Numbered from the stretch's first letter, positions 38,061 to 47,249 are shown. The stretch: 64,000 bases of DNA from JAWKWA01 sp041397765 (GCA_041397765.1 JAWKWA010000002.1:236875-300874), one strand, 5' to 3'. A program made the numbers and translations. Notes: a model not told the origin generated them from the sequence alone.

Positions 38061-38713
38061 GCATTACACATCATCCCCATGCGGAAACCCTTGCCGAGCT
38101 GGCGAGCGGCCATCTGGACAGCGGACGGTCTATCGTGATCGCGGCCCATCTGGAGCGATGCCGGGCGTGCGCGCGGCAGGTGCGTCTGCTGGAAGCGGTC
38201 GGGGGCCAATTGATCGAGGATGCCGTGCCGGAGCCCATGAGCGAAGGGGCGCTCGCCCGCATGCTCGGGCTGATCGACGCGGCCGGTCCCATCGCCGCCG
38301 CGGTGACGCCAGATCTCGCGTCGCAGGTGACTGGCGAGACTGCGCCGTTGCCGGCTGCCCTCAGCGCCCATGGCATGGGCGGTTGGCAATGGGTCGGCCC
38401 CGGGATCCATCGGCGCATGGTCGAGGTCAGTGACGACAAGGGCGCGCGGGTCTTCCTGCTGAAGGCGCGTCCCGGCACGCGGATGCCCGATCACACCCAC
38501 ACCGGGAGCGAGCTGACGCTGGTGCTCTCGGGCGCGTTCTCGCATTCCGGCGGCCGTTTCGGTCCGGGAGATCTCGAGGAGGCCGACGACAGCGTGGAAC
38601 ATCAGCCGCTCGTCGAGCCGGGCGGACCCTGCATCTGTCTCGTCGCCATGGAGGGATCGCTCCGGCTGAAGGGGCTGGCCGGGCGGCTGCTGCAACCTTT
38701 CCTGCGGCTATAG
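38057..38713 (+). CDS. chrR: ChrR-family cupin anti-sigma factor
   Basis: The 218-residue protein has an N-terminal zinc anti-sigma motif (His31-x3-Cys35-x2-Cys38, with His6 as a possible fourth ligand) and a C-terminal cupin with PDHTHTGSELTLVLSGAF near residue 140. In R. sphaeroides ChrR the first domain holds sigma-E and the cupin is needed for release by singlet oxygen. It is coupled by 4-nt overlap to the sigma gene, which makes the sigma/anti-sigma assignment firm. Confidence 0.94.
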   Translation: MSITHHPHAETLAELASGHLDSGRSIVIAAHLERCRACARQVRLLEAVGGQLIEDAVPEPMSEGALARMLGLIDAAGPIAAAVTPDLASQVTGETAPLPAALSAHGMGGWQWVGPGIHRRMVEVSDDKGARVFLLKARPGTRMPDHTHTGSELTLVLSGAFSHSGGRFGPGDLEEADDSVEHQPLVEPGGPCICLVAMEGSLRLKGLAGRLLQPFLRL

Positions 38714-38788
38714 GGTCTCTTCATCAGAACTGTATGCGCCCGCGACACGGGGACGAGGCGTGACGCAGACCGCGCGCACGGGTGAGAG

Positions 38789-39604
38789 ATGACCTGGCAG
38801 GCCCTGCTGATGACGGTGCTGGTCCAGTGGCTGGTCTTCGCGGCCGTGATGGCGGGGGCGTGGCTGCTGCGACGTCGCACCGGCAATTCCGGCTTCGTCG
38901 ATGCGTGCTGGTCGCTCGGGCTCGGCGCCGTCGCCGCGGCGGGAGCGATCGCGCCGGTCGCGAGCAATGCCGAGCCGTTGCGTCAGGGGATCGTGGCCGG
39001 TCTCGTCCTGCTGTGGTCGATCCGTCTTGGGGCGCAGATCGTGCAGAGGGCGCTCCACAGCGAGGATGATCCCCGCTATGCGGCGCTGGCAGAAGGCTGG
39101 GGCGGCGATGCCGAGCGGCGCATGTTCCTGTTCCTGCAGGCGCAGGCGGCAGTCTCGGTGCCGATGTTGCTGGCGGTCACGATCGCCGCACATCGGCCGG
39201 GCGCCGCGCCGGACCTGATGGATCTCGGCGGCATCGCCCTCCTGCTCGCGGCCATCGCCGGAGAGGGCATCGCCGATCGGCAGCTCTGGCACTTCCGGCG
39301 CGATCCGGCAAATCGCGGCAAGGTCTGCGACCGGGGCCTATGGAGCTGGTCGCGGCATCCCAACTACTTCTTCGAATGGCTGGCCTGGCTCGCCTATCCG
39401 CTGATCGCGATCTCGACCGCGGGGGGATATCCCATTGCGCTGCTGGCGCTCGGCGCGCCGGTCACCATGTATGTGCTGCTGGTCCATGTCTCGGGCATTC
39501 CGCTGCTCGAGGCGCATATGCTGGAGAGCCGGGGTGATGCCTACCGGCGATACCAGGAACGGACCAGTGCCTTCTTCCCGCTGCCGCCCTCGCGGCAGGG
39601 CTGA
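38789..39604 (+). CDS. DUF1295 family membrane protein (steroid-reductase-like)
   Basis: The 271-residue protein has about six transmembrane segments and the C-terminal signature SWSRHPNYFFEWLAWLAYPL seen in DUF1295/3-oxo-5-alpha-steroid 4-dehydrogenase and isoprenylcysteine methyltransferase-like folds. DUF1295 genes often accompany CFA synthase, DUF1365 and sigma-E/ChrR. It lies 75 bp after chrR on the same strand and may work in the same lipid pathway. Confidence 0.9.
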   Translation: MTWQALLMTVLVQWLVFAAVMAGAWLLRRRTGNSGFVDACWSLGLGAVAAAGAIAPVASNAEPLRQGIVAGLVLLWSIRLGAQIVQRALHSEDDPRYAALAEGWGGDAERRMFLFLQAQAAVSVPMLLAVTIAAHRPGAAPDLMDLGGIALLLAAIAGEGIADRQLWHFRRDPANRGKVCDRGLWSWSRHPNYFFEWLAWLAYPLIAISTAGGYPIALLALGAPVTMYVLLVHVSGIPLLEAHMLESRGDAYRRYQERTSAFFPLPPSRQG

Positions 39605-39618
39605 GACCGGCAAGGCAA

Positions 39619-39726
39619 TCAATCGGTCTCGCCTGGATCCTCCAGATGGATCTCGTGCCAGAGCGCGTTGAGGATGGCGAAGGCGCAGGCGAGGCCGACG
39701 CCGAGCACCCAGGTGAAGTACCACAT
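39619..39726 (-). CDS. cydX: Cytochrome bd small subunit CydX
   Basis: A 35-residue frame starts MWYFTWVLGVGLACAFAILN and continues ALWHEIHLEDPGETD, an obvious CydX: one transmembrane helix, the conserved MWYF(A/T)W start, and an acidic tail. CydX is needed for stability and haem retention of the bd oxidase. It lies 15 nt downstream of cydB on the same strand. It is easily missed because of its size. Confidence 0.93.
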   Translation of the reverse strand: MWYFTWVLGVGLACAFAILNALWHEIHLEDPGETD

Positions 39727-39740
39727 CGGCGATCACTCCC

Positions 39741-40910
39741 TCAGTAGAGGCTGCTCTTGTTGTGCTCGATATGCTCGCCCGTGATGGTGCCGCGCAGCGT
39801 GCGGAACACGAAGGCGGTGTAGGCCATCACGATCGGCATGAAGATGAGCGTTGCGACCAGCATGACGAACAGCGTCAGCCGGCTGGAGGAGGCATCCCAG
39901 ACCGTCAGGCTCGATGCCGGCACGATGCTCGAGGGCATCAGGAAGGGAAACATCGACAGGCCGGCCGTGGCGACGATGCCGAGGATGCCGAGCGCGCTCG
40001 CAACGAATGCGAGACCCGCGCGCCCGGCCCGCACGAGCACCGCCGCCAGCGGCGCCCCGGCGAGCCCGAGGAGCGGCGCGATCGCCATCCAGGGATGACG
40101 CGCGTAATTGCCCACCCACGCACCGGCTTCGCGCCCGACCTCCTTCAACAGCGGGTTGGAGGGGCCGTCCGTCGCAACCGGTCCGGCGAGCACATAGCCC
40201 TCGATACCGATCGCGATCCATAGTCCCGCCAGCGCGAAGAGAATGACGGTCGTCGCCGCCCCATAGGGCAGAAAGCGCGCGGCCCGGGCGGCGACCGGCC
40301 CCTCGGTCTTCAGCGACAGATAGACGGCACCATGGGTCGCGAGCATCGCCACCGAGACCAGCCCGGCGAGGAGACCGAACGGGTTCAGCAACTCGAAGAG
40401 GCCGGAGCCCTCGTAGAGGACGCGCATATCGCCGTCGATGCGGAACGGCACGCCTTGGAGGAGATTGCCGAAGGCGACACCAAAGACGAGCGCGGGCACG
40501 AGGCCGCCGGCGAACAGGGCGTAGTCCCAGAAGGTCCGCCATCGCGTGTCGTCGAACTTGTTGCGGAAATCGAAGCCGACCGGCCGCAGGATCAAGGTCG
40601 CGAGCACCAGGAACATGGCGATGTAGAAGCCCGAGAAAGCCGTTGCATAGATCGCCGGCCAGGCGGCGAAAATCGCGCCGCCGCCGAGCACCAGCCAGAC
40701 CTGGTTGCCCTCCCAGACCGGGCCGATGGCGTTTATCGCGGTGCGCCGCTCGGTGTCGGTGCGGGCGGTGAAGGGCAGCAGCATGGCGACGCCGAGGTCG
40801 AAGCCGTCCATGATCGCAAAGCCGATCAGCAGCACGCCGAGCAGCAGCCACCAGACGACGCGCAGGGTCTCGTAGTCGAGGGGGATGGCCATCTGCGTGC
40901 CCTCCATCAT
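39741..40910 (-). CDS. cydB: Cytochrome d ubiquinol oxidase subunit II
   Basis: The product has 389 residues with eight to nine membrane helices and the CydB signature near the start (YETLRVVWWLLLGVLLIGFA, IMDGFDLGVAMLLPF, PVWEGNQVWLVLGGGAIFAA). ATG 40910 overlaps the cydA stop; ATG 40907 and 40892 are alternatives closer to the usual N-terminus. Together with CydA it forms the quinol-oxidising bd oxidase that reduces O2 to water with high affinity and resists NO and cyanide. Confidence 0.97.
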   Translation of the reverse strand: MMEGTQMAIPLDYETLRVVWWLLLGVLLIGFAIMDGFDLGVAMLLPFTARTDTERRTAINAIGPVWEGNQVWLVLGGGAIFAAWPAIYATAFSGFYIAMFLVLATLILRPVGFDFRNKFDDTRWRTFWDYALFAGGLVPALVFGVAFGNLLQGVPFRIDGDMRVLYEGSGLFELLNPFGLLAGLVSVAMLATHGAVYLSLKTEGPVAARAARFLPYGAATTVILFALAGLWIAIGIEGYVLAGPVATDGPSNPLLKEVGREAGAWVGNYARHPWMAIAPLLGLAGAPLAAVLVRAGRAGLAFVASALGILGIVATAGLSMFPFLMPSSIVPASSLTVWDASSSRLTLFVMLVATLIFMPIVMAYTAFVFRTLRGTITGEHIEHNKSSLY

Positions 40911-42472
40911 TCGGCGGCCGGAGCGGGACGGGCGGCTGAATGCCCGGCGCCCCCGAGCGCCGCGGCCGGCCCCATCAGGATGTAGCGGCGCATGAGGACG
41001 ATATCGACGACGAGCAGGGTCGAATAGAACAGCACGAACCCCGTCAGCGAGAACAGCACCTGCGCGACCGAAAGGGAGGAGGAGGCGAGAAAAGTCGGCA
41101 GGATGCCGGCAATCGCCCAGGGCTGGCGGCCATATTCGGCGACGATCCAGCCGAGCTCGGCGGCGAGCCAGGGGGTCCACCAGACCCACACGGCGAGCTT
41201 GAGGAACCAGTGCCGGCCGAAGTCGCGGATGCTGGCCAGCCAGAAGGCGAAGGCGAAGAAGGCGATGAAGAAGAAGCCGAGTCCGACCATGATGCGGAAC
41301 GCCCAGAACATGGTGAGGACGTCGGGCACCGTGTCGCCGGCGGCCTTGGCGATCAGCGCGTCGTCGGCACTGCGCGGGTCCTCGACATAGCGCTTCAGGA
41401 GCAGGGCATGGCCGAGGTCGACGGCGTGCGCGCCGAGACTTGCGCGCGCCGCCTCGTCGCTCCGGCTCAGTTTGAGCCGCTCCAGGGCGTCATAGGCGAT
41501 GAGCCCGCTCCTGATCTGCTGCTTCGCCTCGTCGACGAGATCGTCGATACCGGGCAGGACGGTGCTCAGCGAGCGTGTGGCGATGAGACCGAGTGCCCAG
41601 GGAACCTTGACCTCGAGGTGGTTCTCGCGCGCCTGAGTATCGGGAATGGCGAAGAGGGTGAACCCCGCCGGGGCCGGTTCGGTCCGCCACATGGCCTCCA
41701 GGGCGGCGAGCTTCATCTTCTGGTGCTGGGTGACGACATAGCCGCTCTCGTCGCCGAGGACGACGACGGAGAGCGCCGAGGCGAGGCCGAAAGCGGCCGC
41801 GACCGTGAACGAGCGGCGCGCCAGCGCGATGTGGCGGCCGCGCAGGAGATACCAGGAGCTGATGGCGATCACGAACATGCAGCCGGTGACGTAGCCGGCG
41901 CTGACCGTATGGACGAATTTCGACTGGGCGACTGGATTGAAGATCAGATCCCAGAACGAGGTCAGCTCCATGCGCATGGTGTCGGAGTTGAAGACCGAGC
42001 CGACCGGATTCTGCATCCAGCCATTGGCGATGAGGATCCACAGCGCAGACAGGTTGGAGCCGATGGCGACGAGCCAGGTGACGACCAGGTGGCCGACCCG
42101 CGACATGCGATCCCAGCCGAAGAAGAACAGACCGACGAATGTGCTCTCGAGAAAGAAGGCCATCAGGCCCTCGATGGCGAGCGGCGCGCCGAATACATCT
42201 CCGACATAGTGGGAGTAATAGGCCCAGTTGGTGCCGAACTGGAACTCCATGGTGATGCCGGTGGCGACGCCCATGGCGAAATTGATGGCGAAAAGCTTGC
42301 CCCAGAACTGGGTCATGTCGCGCCAGATGCGCCGGCCGGTCATGACATAGACGCTCTCCATGATGGCGAGCAGGAACGACAGGCCAAGCGTGAGCGGCAC
42401 GAAGAGGAAGTGATAGAGCGCGGTGGCGGCGAACTGCAGCCGGGCGAGGCCGGTCGGGTCGAGGTCCATCAT
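40907..42472 (-). CDS. cydA: Cytochrome d ubiquinol oxidase subunit I
   Basis: The 521-residue length and a long Q-loop (the hydrophilic stretch around residues 250-380) place it in the E. coli-type L subfamily. The first helix contains the haem-ligand histidine (TALYHFLFVPLTLG), and the GRQPWAIAGILPT motif is present. It binds haems b558, b595 and d and oxidises ubiquinol. It lies between cydP (6-nt gap) and cydB (overlap). The presence of cydPABX without cydDC suggests cydDC is elsewhere. Confidence 0.97.
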   Translation of the reverse strand: MMDLDPTGLARLQFAATALYHFLFVPLTLGLSFLLAIMESVYVMTGRRIWRDMTQFWGKLFAINFAMGVATGITMEFQFGTNWAYYSHYVGDVFGAPLAIEGLMAFFLESTFVGLFFFGWDRMSRVGHLVVTWLVAIGSNLSALWILIANGWMQNPVGSVFNSDTMRMELTSFWDLIFNPVAQSKFVHTVSAGYVTGCMFVIAISSWYLLRGRHIALARRSFTVAAAFGLASALSVVVLGDESGYVVTQHQKMKLAALEAMWRTEPAPAGFTLFAIPDTQARENHLEVKVPWALGLIATRSLSTVLPGIDDLVDEAKQQIRSGLIAYDALERLKLSRSDEAARASLGAHAVDLGHALLLKRYVEDPRSADDALIAKAAGDTVPDVLTMFWAFRIMVGLGFFFIAFFAFAFWLASIRDFGRHWFLKLAVWVWWTPWLAAELGWIVAEYGRQPWAIAGILPTFLASSSLSVAQVLFSLTGFVLFYSTLLVVDIVLMRRYILMGPAAALGGAGHSAARPAPAAE

Positions 42473-42478
42473 GACATT

Positions 42479-42715
42479 TCAATCATTTGCTGTGGGCAGT
42501 CGGGGCAGCCGGGATGGTGCGTCTCCAAGCAAGCGGCTCTCGATCATCCGGGCATCGACCACAGGACGGTCGTCACCGCTGAACAGGAAGACCCGCATCA
42601 GGATGATGACGACGAGCTTGACGAGAAGGGCGGCCCTGATGGCGTGTCCGAGCGGCGTGCGGGGTCTGAGACCCGCCGTCAGAAACTCCATCAGGGATGA
42701 CGATACGGCACCCAT
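42479..42715 (-). CDS. cydP: CydP-like cytochrome oxidase small subunit
   Basis: This small protein (78 residues from ATG 42715, which has GGAG upstream) contains RPRTPLGHAIRAALLVKLVV then ILMRVFLFSGDDRPV, one transmembrane helix in a context I recognise from CydP-like proteins encoded before cydA. ATG 42691 is an alternative. It ends 6 nt before cydA and probably belongs to the bd oxidase complex or its assembly. Confidence 0.72.
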   Translation of the reverse strand: MGAVSSSLMEFLTAGLRPRTPLGHAIRAALLVKLVVIILMRVFLFSGDDRPVVDARMIESRLLGDAPSRLPRLPTAND

Positions 42716-42960
42716 CTCGGCTCCGGTCGAGGTCGTCGGCGGTCGGTGCGTGCGGATCGCGGTAGTGCCCGCCTGCGTGGTCAGTGGCATTCGCCAGGCG
42801 ATCGGAGTTCCGTCATCGGGGCCAGTCACAGCCGGCCGGCAGCCAAACCCGTGCATCGTTCCGGCAAGCCTAGTCGAAGAAGACGCGACGAGGCTTCACG
42901 AACGCGTGCTTGCCTTGCGGTCAGGCGTCGCAGACGGCGCGCGAAGCCCCGACATTCACC

Positions 42961-44217
42961 TCACTCTGCCAGCCATTCGCGGAAGCGCTTATCCATCCGG
43001 TCGCGGTTCTGCGCCCACCAGTCGTAGTTGTAGATGAGCGTCGTCCTGGCATTCTCCGGGCTCGTCGGCATGAACGGCTTCATGTCGATGCCGGTTTCGG
43101 CATTGGTGCCGACGAGGGGGGTCGAGGAGCGGCGGGCCGGACCATAGGCGATGTAGCGGGCCTGATCGGCGAGCCGCTCGGTATCGGTCGCGAAGCGCAC
43201 GAAGTCGAGGACGGCCTGCAACTTCGTGGTGCCGCGCGGGATGATCCAGCCGTCGAAGTCGAAGACCTGCCGATCCCAGAGAATGGCGACGGGCACCGGC
43301 TTGGGCTCCGGCTCGGCCTTCTTTCGCTTCTTCGACTTGCGATCGTCCTTGGCGGGCTTGGGCGGCGGACGGGTGATGAGGTCGAAGAGGCGGCCGTTGT
43401 AGGCCGAGGCAAAGACCACCTCGCCCTTGGCGAGCCACTCGACCGGCTCATTGCCGTCGGTCCACCAGACGACATCGTTGCGGATGGTCGCGAGCTTGTG
43501 CAGCGCCTGGGCGACCCCTTCCTCGGTGTCGAGCACCTGATAGACCGTATCGGCGGGCACGCCGTCGCAGATCAGCGCCCATTCGAGATTGTTGATGGGA
43601 CGGCGCTCGAGCGCACGCTTGCCGGGGAAGCGCTGGAGATCGAAGACGTCGCACAGGCTGGTCGGCGTCTCCGGCACCTTGTCGGTCCGGTAGCCGAAGG
43701 TCGTCGAATAGACGATCTCGGGGATGAAGCAGGGTGAGACGATCGTCTGGCCGAAATCCTGGCTGGCCGGGGTCTCGTCGGGCGCGCGGCGCAGCACCTT
43801 GTCGTGGTCGATCGGCAGCGCGATGCCTTCGCGACAGAGCCGGATGGCGTCGGCGGCCGTGACGTCGACGAGGTCCCAGTCGACCACGCCGCTGCGGGCC
43901 TGCTCGCGCAGCGCCTTCACCTGCTCGCCGCCGGCATTGACGACATCGATCTTCACGTCAGGGGTCAGCGCCATGTAGGGCTCGAAATAGGCCTTGCGCT
44001 GACTTTCTGCATAGGCGCCGCCCCAGGAGACGATGGTGAGGATGGTCTCGTCGGCGGCACGGGCCGGTAGTTCGGCCCTGAACAGCACGAGGAGGGTGAT
44101 CGACACGGCGACGAGGGCGAGCAGCGGTCGCGCACGGCCGATCTCCAGCCCCTTGCGGGGGCGGGCCGTGCGCCGGCCGGGCTCGCCGGCCAGTTCTGCT
44201 CGTCCGGGGCGTTTCAT
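42961..44217 (-). CDS. ABC transporter substrate-binding protein, spermidine/putrescine (PotD) type
   Basis: The 418-residue protein has an N-terminal hydrophobic signal (LLALVAVSITLLVLFRAEL, then PARAADE) and the class D/F binding fold with LTIVSWGGAYAESQRKAYFE and DWDLVDVTAADAIRL. It would capture a polyamine-like or small organic solute in the periplasm. A lysine-rich insertion (KPAKDDRKSKKRKKAEPEP, about residues 284-303) interrupts the mature domain and is very unusual. No permease or ATPase genes are adjacent, so it is an orphan. ATG 44217 leaves a 38-residue basic leader before the hydrophobic core. Confidence 0.88.
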   Translation of the reverse strand: MKRPGRAELAGEPGRRTARPRKGLEIGRARPLLALVAVSITLLVLFRAELPARAADETILTIVSWGGAYAESQRKAYFEPYMALTPDVKIDVVNAGGEQVKALREQARSGVVDWDLVDVTAADAIRLCREGIALPIDHDKVLRRAPDETPASQDFGQTIVSPCFIPEIVYSTTFGYRTDKVPETPTSLCDVFDLQRFPGKRALERRPINNLEWALICDGVPADTVYQVLDTEEGVAQALHKLATIRNDVVWWTDGNEPVEWLAKGEVVFASAYNGRLFDLITRPPPKPAKDDRKSKKRKKAEPEPKPVPVAILWDRQVFDFDGWIIPRGTTKLQAVLDFVRFATDTERLADQARYIAYGPARRSSTPLVGTNAETGIDMKPFMPTSPENARTTLIYNYDWWAQNRDRMDKRFREWLAE

Positions 44218-44715
44218 GTGAGGAGCCTTATCACAGGGCAGGTTTGCGGGCACCCCTTACAAGATCGAGATTCGGGCAGGAGCAGGGGGACGGCGGGACA
44301 GCTTCGTGATTTCCTCGGGCCCGAGGCCTCGCGCACCCATCCGGTCACGGTGCGTCCGGCCGCTCCGGAGCACTCCGTCCGGTCGGGCTCGGCCGGGCCG
44401 GCACCGCCGGGTCGGTGATCCCGCGACCATTCCATCCGCCGTCCGTATTCTGAAGTACCAGAGCGTCACCGCCGCTGGACCAGACGGCGCAGATCCGTGG
44501 CCGAGCGGCGATCCGGAAGGGGCTGCGTCACGAGGGACGTGTCGCAAGCAAAGGTGCGACTGTCGCAAACCGGCCAGACCGGCCGCGGACCATCCGGCAT
44601 CAAGGCCGCCAGATCCGGTGACGGCGGCTGCGCATGCGGCCGCCCCCGCGCCGGCCAGTCGTCAATTCGAGCCGGCAGAGCGGTCTCTGTCCGGCCGGCC
44701 TCGGGGAGAGCCGCC
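44218..44715. other. 498-nt divergent region between the binding protein and the GcvT-family dehydrogenase
   Basis: No conserved coding sequence is visible. The dehydrogenase-proximal half has the TGTCGCAA direct repeats at 44540-44568. A frame open from 44497 in the dehydrogenase frame lacks conserved residues and was not used. Confidence 0.5.
44540..44568 (+). promoter_or_regulatory. Two TGTCGCAA direct repeats 21 bp apart, with an inverted TGCGAC between
   Basis: TGTCGCAA occurs at 44540-44547 and 44561-44568, exactly two helical turns apart, and TGCGAC (44555-44560) forms a 6-bp dyad with the first copy. This geometry is typical of AraC/XylS-family activator sites such as those of GbdR-like regulators of betaine catabolism. 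It lies about 150 bp upstream of the dehydrogenase ATG. Confidence 0.45.
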
Positions 44716-47235
44716 ATGAAGTCGCATGCGCGCGTTGTCGTGATCGGAGGCGGCGTGGTCGGCGTCGCGACGCTCTATCATCTCGCCAAGAAGGGCTGGT
44801 CGGACGTCATGCTGATCGAGCGCCGGGAGCTGACCTCCGGCTCGACCTGGCACGCCGCCGGCCTGCTGCCGCTGTTCAACCTCTCCTATTCGGTCGGCCA
44901 GATCCACAAATACTCGGTCAACCTCTACAAGTCGCTCGAGGCCGAGACCGGCCAGAATGTCGGCTTCTCGGTCTGCTCGAACATCCGGCTCGCCCGCACC
45001 AAGGATCGCTTCGACGAGTTCATGTATTACGCCGGTGTCGCCGAGACGATCGGCGTCAAGGTCAATGTGCTGACGCCCGAGCAGGTCAAGGAGATCTGGC
45101 CGCTGTGCGTGACCGACGGCCTGCTCGGTGCGATCCAGCACCCTGACGACGGCTATATTCAGCCGGCCGATCTCACCCAGGCGCTGGCGACCGGTGCCCG
45201 GCAGATGGGCGCGGAGATCAACCGCTTCACCACCGTGACCGCCATCGAGCGGACGGCCTCGGGCGAATGGCTGGTCAAGACCGACAAGGGCGACGTGACC
45301 TGCGAGCACGTCGTGGCGGCGACCGGCAATTTCGCGCGCCAGACCGGCGCCATGGTCGGCCTCGACATTCCGGTGATCCCGGTCGAGCACCAGTACATCG
45401 TCACCGAGGACCATCCGGCGGTGCTCGAGCATCGGGCGAAGGGCTTGCCCGAGCTTGGCGTGCTGCGCGAGGCGGACAGCTCATGGTACATGCGCGCCGA
45501 GAAGGGCGGCCTGCTGCTCGGTCCCTATGAGCACGGTGCGCCGTGCTGCTATATGGACGGTCCCTCGGAGGGCGCCGAGTACGAGCTTTTCCAGGAGGAT
45601 CTCGACCGGCTCGCCCCTCATATCGAGACGGCGATCGCGCGCGTGCCCGCCTTCGGCGAGGTCGGCGTCAAGAAGGTCTACAACGGTGCCATCGCCTATA
45701 CGCCGGACGGCTCGCCGATCATCGGCCCGGCCTGGGACCTCAAGAATTTCTGGCTGAACGAGGGCCATTCGTTCGGCGTCACGGCGGCGGGTGGCGCCGG
45801 CTGGCAGCTCGCGGAGTGGATCGTCGAAGGCGAGCCCTCGATCGACATGATGGGCGTCGATCCGCGCCGCTTCGGCCCCTATGCGACGCGCGGCTATCTG
45901 AAGGTGAAGAACGAGGAGGCCTATGCCAACGTCTTCACGCCGCACTATCCCGACGAGGAGCGTGTCGCCGCCCGGCCGCTGAAGACGACCCCCTGCTATG
46001 ACCGCATGAAGGCGCTGGGCGCGGTGTTCGGCTCGGTCTATGGCTGGGAGCGTCCGGGCTGGTTCGCCCCGAAGGACCTGGCGCTCAGCGAGGCCGAGCT
46101 CGCCAAGCCCGACGTCCTCACCAACCACAACCACGCGCCGGCGACCGAGGACGGCCGCATCGTCGAGAAGTGGAGCTTCCGCCGCTCCAACTATTTCGAG
46201 CATGTCGGGCGCGAGTGCCGCAACGTCATGGAGAATGTCGGTCTCCAGGACATGTCGGCCTTCGCCAAGATGGAGGTGTCGGGACCGGGGGCGCGGGCGT
46301 GGCTCGACTCCATTCTCGCCAACCGCATCCCCAAGACCGCGGGCCGCGTCGCGCTCTGCCATATGCTGACGAAGAACGGCGGCGTCCGGGCCGAGTTCAC
46401 CGTCTACGAGTGGAAGCCCGGCCGCTTCTACCTCGTCTCGGCGGGCGCCTTTGAGCGGCACGACCACGACTATCTGCGGAAGCTGCTGCCGGCCGACGGC
46501 TCGGTCACGCTCAACTATCTGACGACGCGCATGGGCGTGCTGGTGCTCGCGGGTCCGAACAGCCGCCGGGTGCTGCAGAAGCTGACCGACACCGATCTCT
46601 CGAACGCCGCCTTCCCCTGGCTGTCGGGCAAGCCGATCTCGGTCGGGCACACTTCGGCACACGCGCTGCGCGTCAACTTCGTCGGCGAGCTCGGCTGGGA
46701 GTTCCACCACCCGATCGAGCAGCAGAACGCGCTGTTCGACTGCCTGATGGAGGCCGGCCGCGAATTCGGCATCAAGCCCTATGGCATCAAGGCGATGGGC
46801 GCGCTGTCGATCGAGAAGTCGTATCGCCTGGTGCCGCGCGAATTGTCGATCGAGTACTCGGCCTATGAGAGCGGCCTCGATCGCTTCGTGCATCCGAACA
46901 AGGGCGATTTCATCGGCCGCGACGCGCTGGTCGCCGGCCGGGCGAGGGGGCTCGGCTGGCAGTTCGTCACGCTCGAGGTCGAGGGCATCACGCCCGACTG
47001 GTCGGATGCCCGCGGTTCCGAGCCGATCTACGACAAGGCCGGCAAGCTCGCCGGGCGCGCGACCAACGGCAGCTATGGCTTCCGCGTCGACAAGAGTCTC
47101 GCGCTCGCCATGGTCCGGCCCGACCACGCCGCACTCGGAACCGAGCTGCAGATCAAGATCCTCGGCAAGATGTTCGGCGCACGGGTGATCGGCGAGAGCC
47201 CCTATGATCCCGAGAACGCCAAGCTGAGGGCCTGA
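44716..47235 (+). CDS. GcvT-family FAD-dependent dehydrogenase (dimethylglycine/sarcosine dehydrogenase-like)
   Basis: The 839-residue protein joins an N-terminal DAO-type FAD domain (VVVIGGGVVGVATLYHLAKK, GSTWHAAGLLP with the covalent-flavin type His) to an FAO_M linker and a C-terminal GcvT/aminomethyltransferase domain (LSIEKSYRLVPRELS, PNKGDFIGRDAL). Such enzymes oxidatively demethylate dimethylglycine or sarcosine and pass formaldehyde to tetrahydrofolate. ATG 44716 with GGGGAGAG upstream is the start. It stands divergent from a polyamine/betaine-type binding protein. Which N-methyl amine it uses is not decidable by eye. Confidence 0.93.
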   Translation: MKSHARVVVIGGGVVGVATLYHLAKKGWSDVMLIERRELTSGSTWHAAGLLPLFNLSYSVGQIHKYSVNLYKSLEAETGQNVGFSVCSNIRLARTKDRFDEFMYYAGVAETIGVKVNVLTPEQVKEIWPLCVTDGLLGAIQHPDDGYIQPADLTQALATGARQMGAEINRFTTVTAIERTASGEWLVKTDKGDVTCEHVVAATGNFARQTGAMVGLDIPVIPVEHQYIVTEDHPAVLEHRAKGLPELGVLREADSSWYMRAEKGGLLLGPYEHGAPCCYMDGPSEGAEYELFQEDLDRLAPHIETAIARVPAFGEVGVKKVYNGAIAYTPDGSPIIGPAWDLKNFWLNEGHSFGVTAAGGAGWQLAEWIVEGEPSIDMMGVDPRRFGPYATRGYLKVKNEEAYANVFTPHYPDEERVAARPLKTTPCYDRMKALGAVFGSVYGWERPGWFAPKDLALSEAELAKPDVLTNHNHAPATEDGRIVEKWSFRRSNYFEHVGRECRNVMENVGLQDMSAFAKMEVSGPGARAWLDSILANRIPKTAGRVALCHMLTKNGGVRAEFTVYEWKPGRFYLVSAGAFERHDHDYLRKLLPADGSVTLNYLTTRMGVLVLAGPNSRRVLQKLTDTDLSNAAFPWLSGKPISVGHTSAHALRVNFVGELGWEFHHPIEQQNALFDCLMEAGREFGIKPYGIKAMGALSIEKSYRLVPRELSIEYSAYESGLDRFVHPNKGDFIGRDALVAGRARGLGWQFVTLEVEGITPDWSDARGSEPIYDKAGKLAGRATNGSYGFRVDKSLALAMVRPDHAALGTELQIKILGKMFGARVIGESPYDPENAKLRA

Positions 47236-47249
47236 GCCAGGGGGAGCCG

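Noticed and set aside
45481..47127. 548-codon minus-strand frame inside the GcvT-family gene
   Set aside because: Shadow of a strongly conserved plus-strand gene; no start site or family match.
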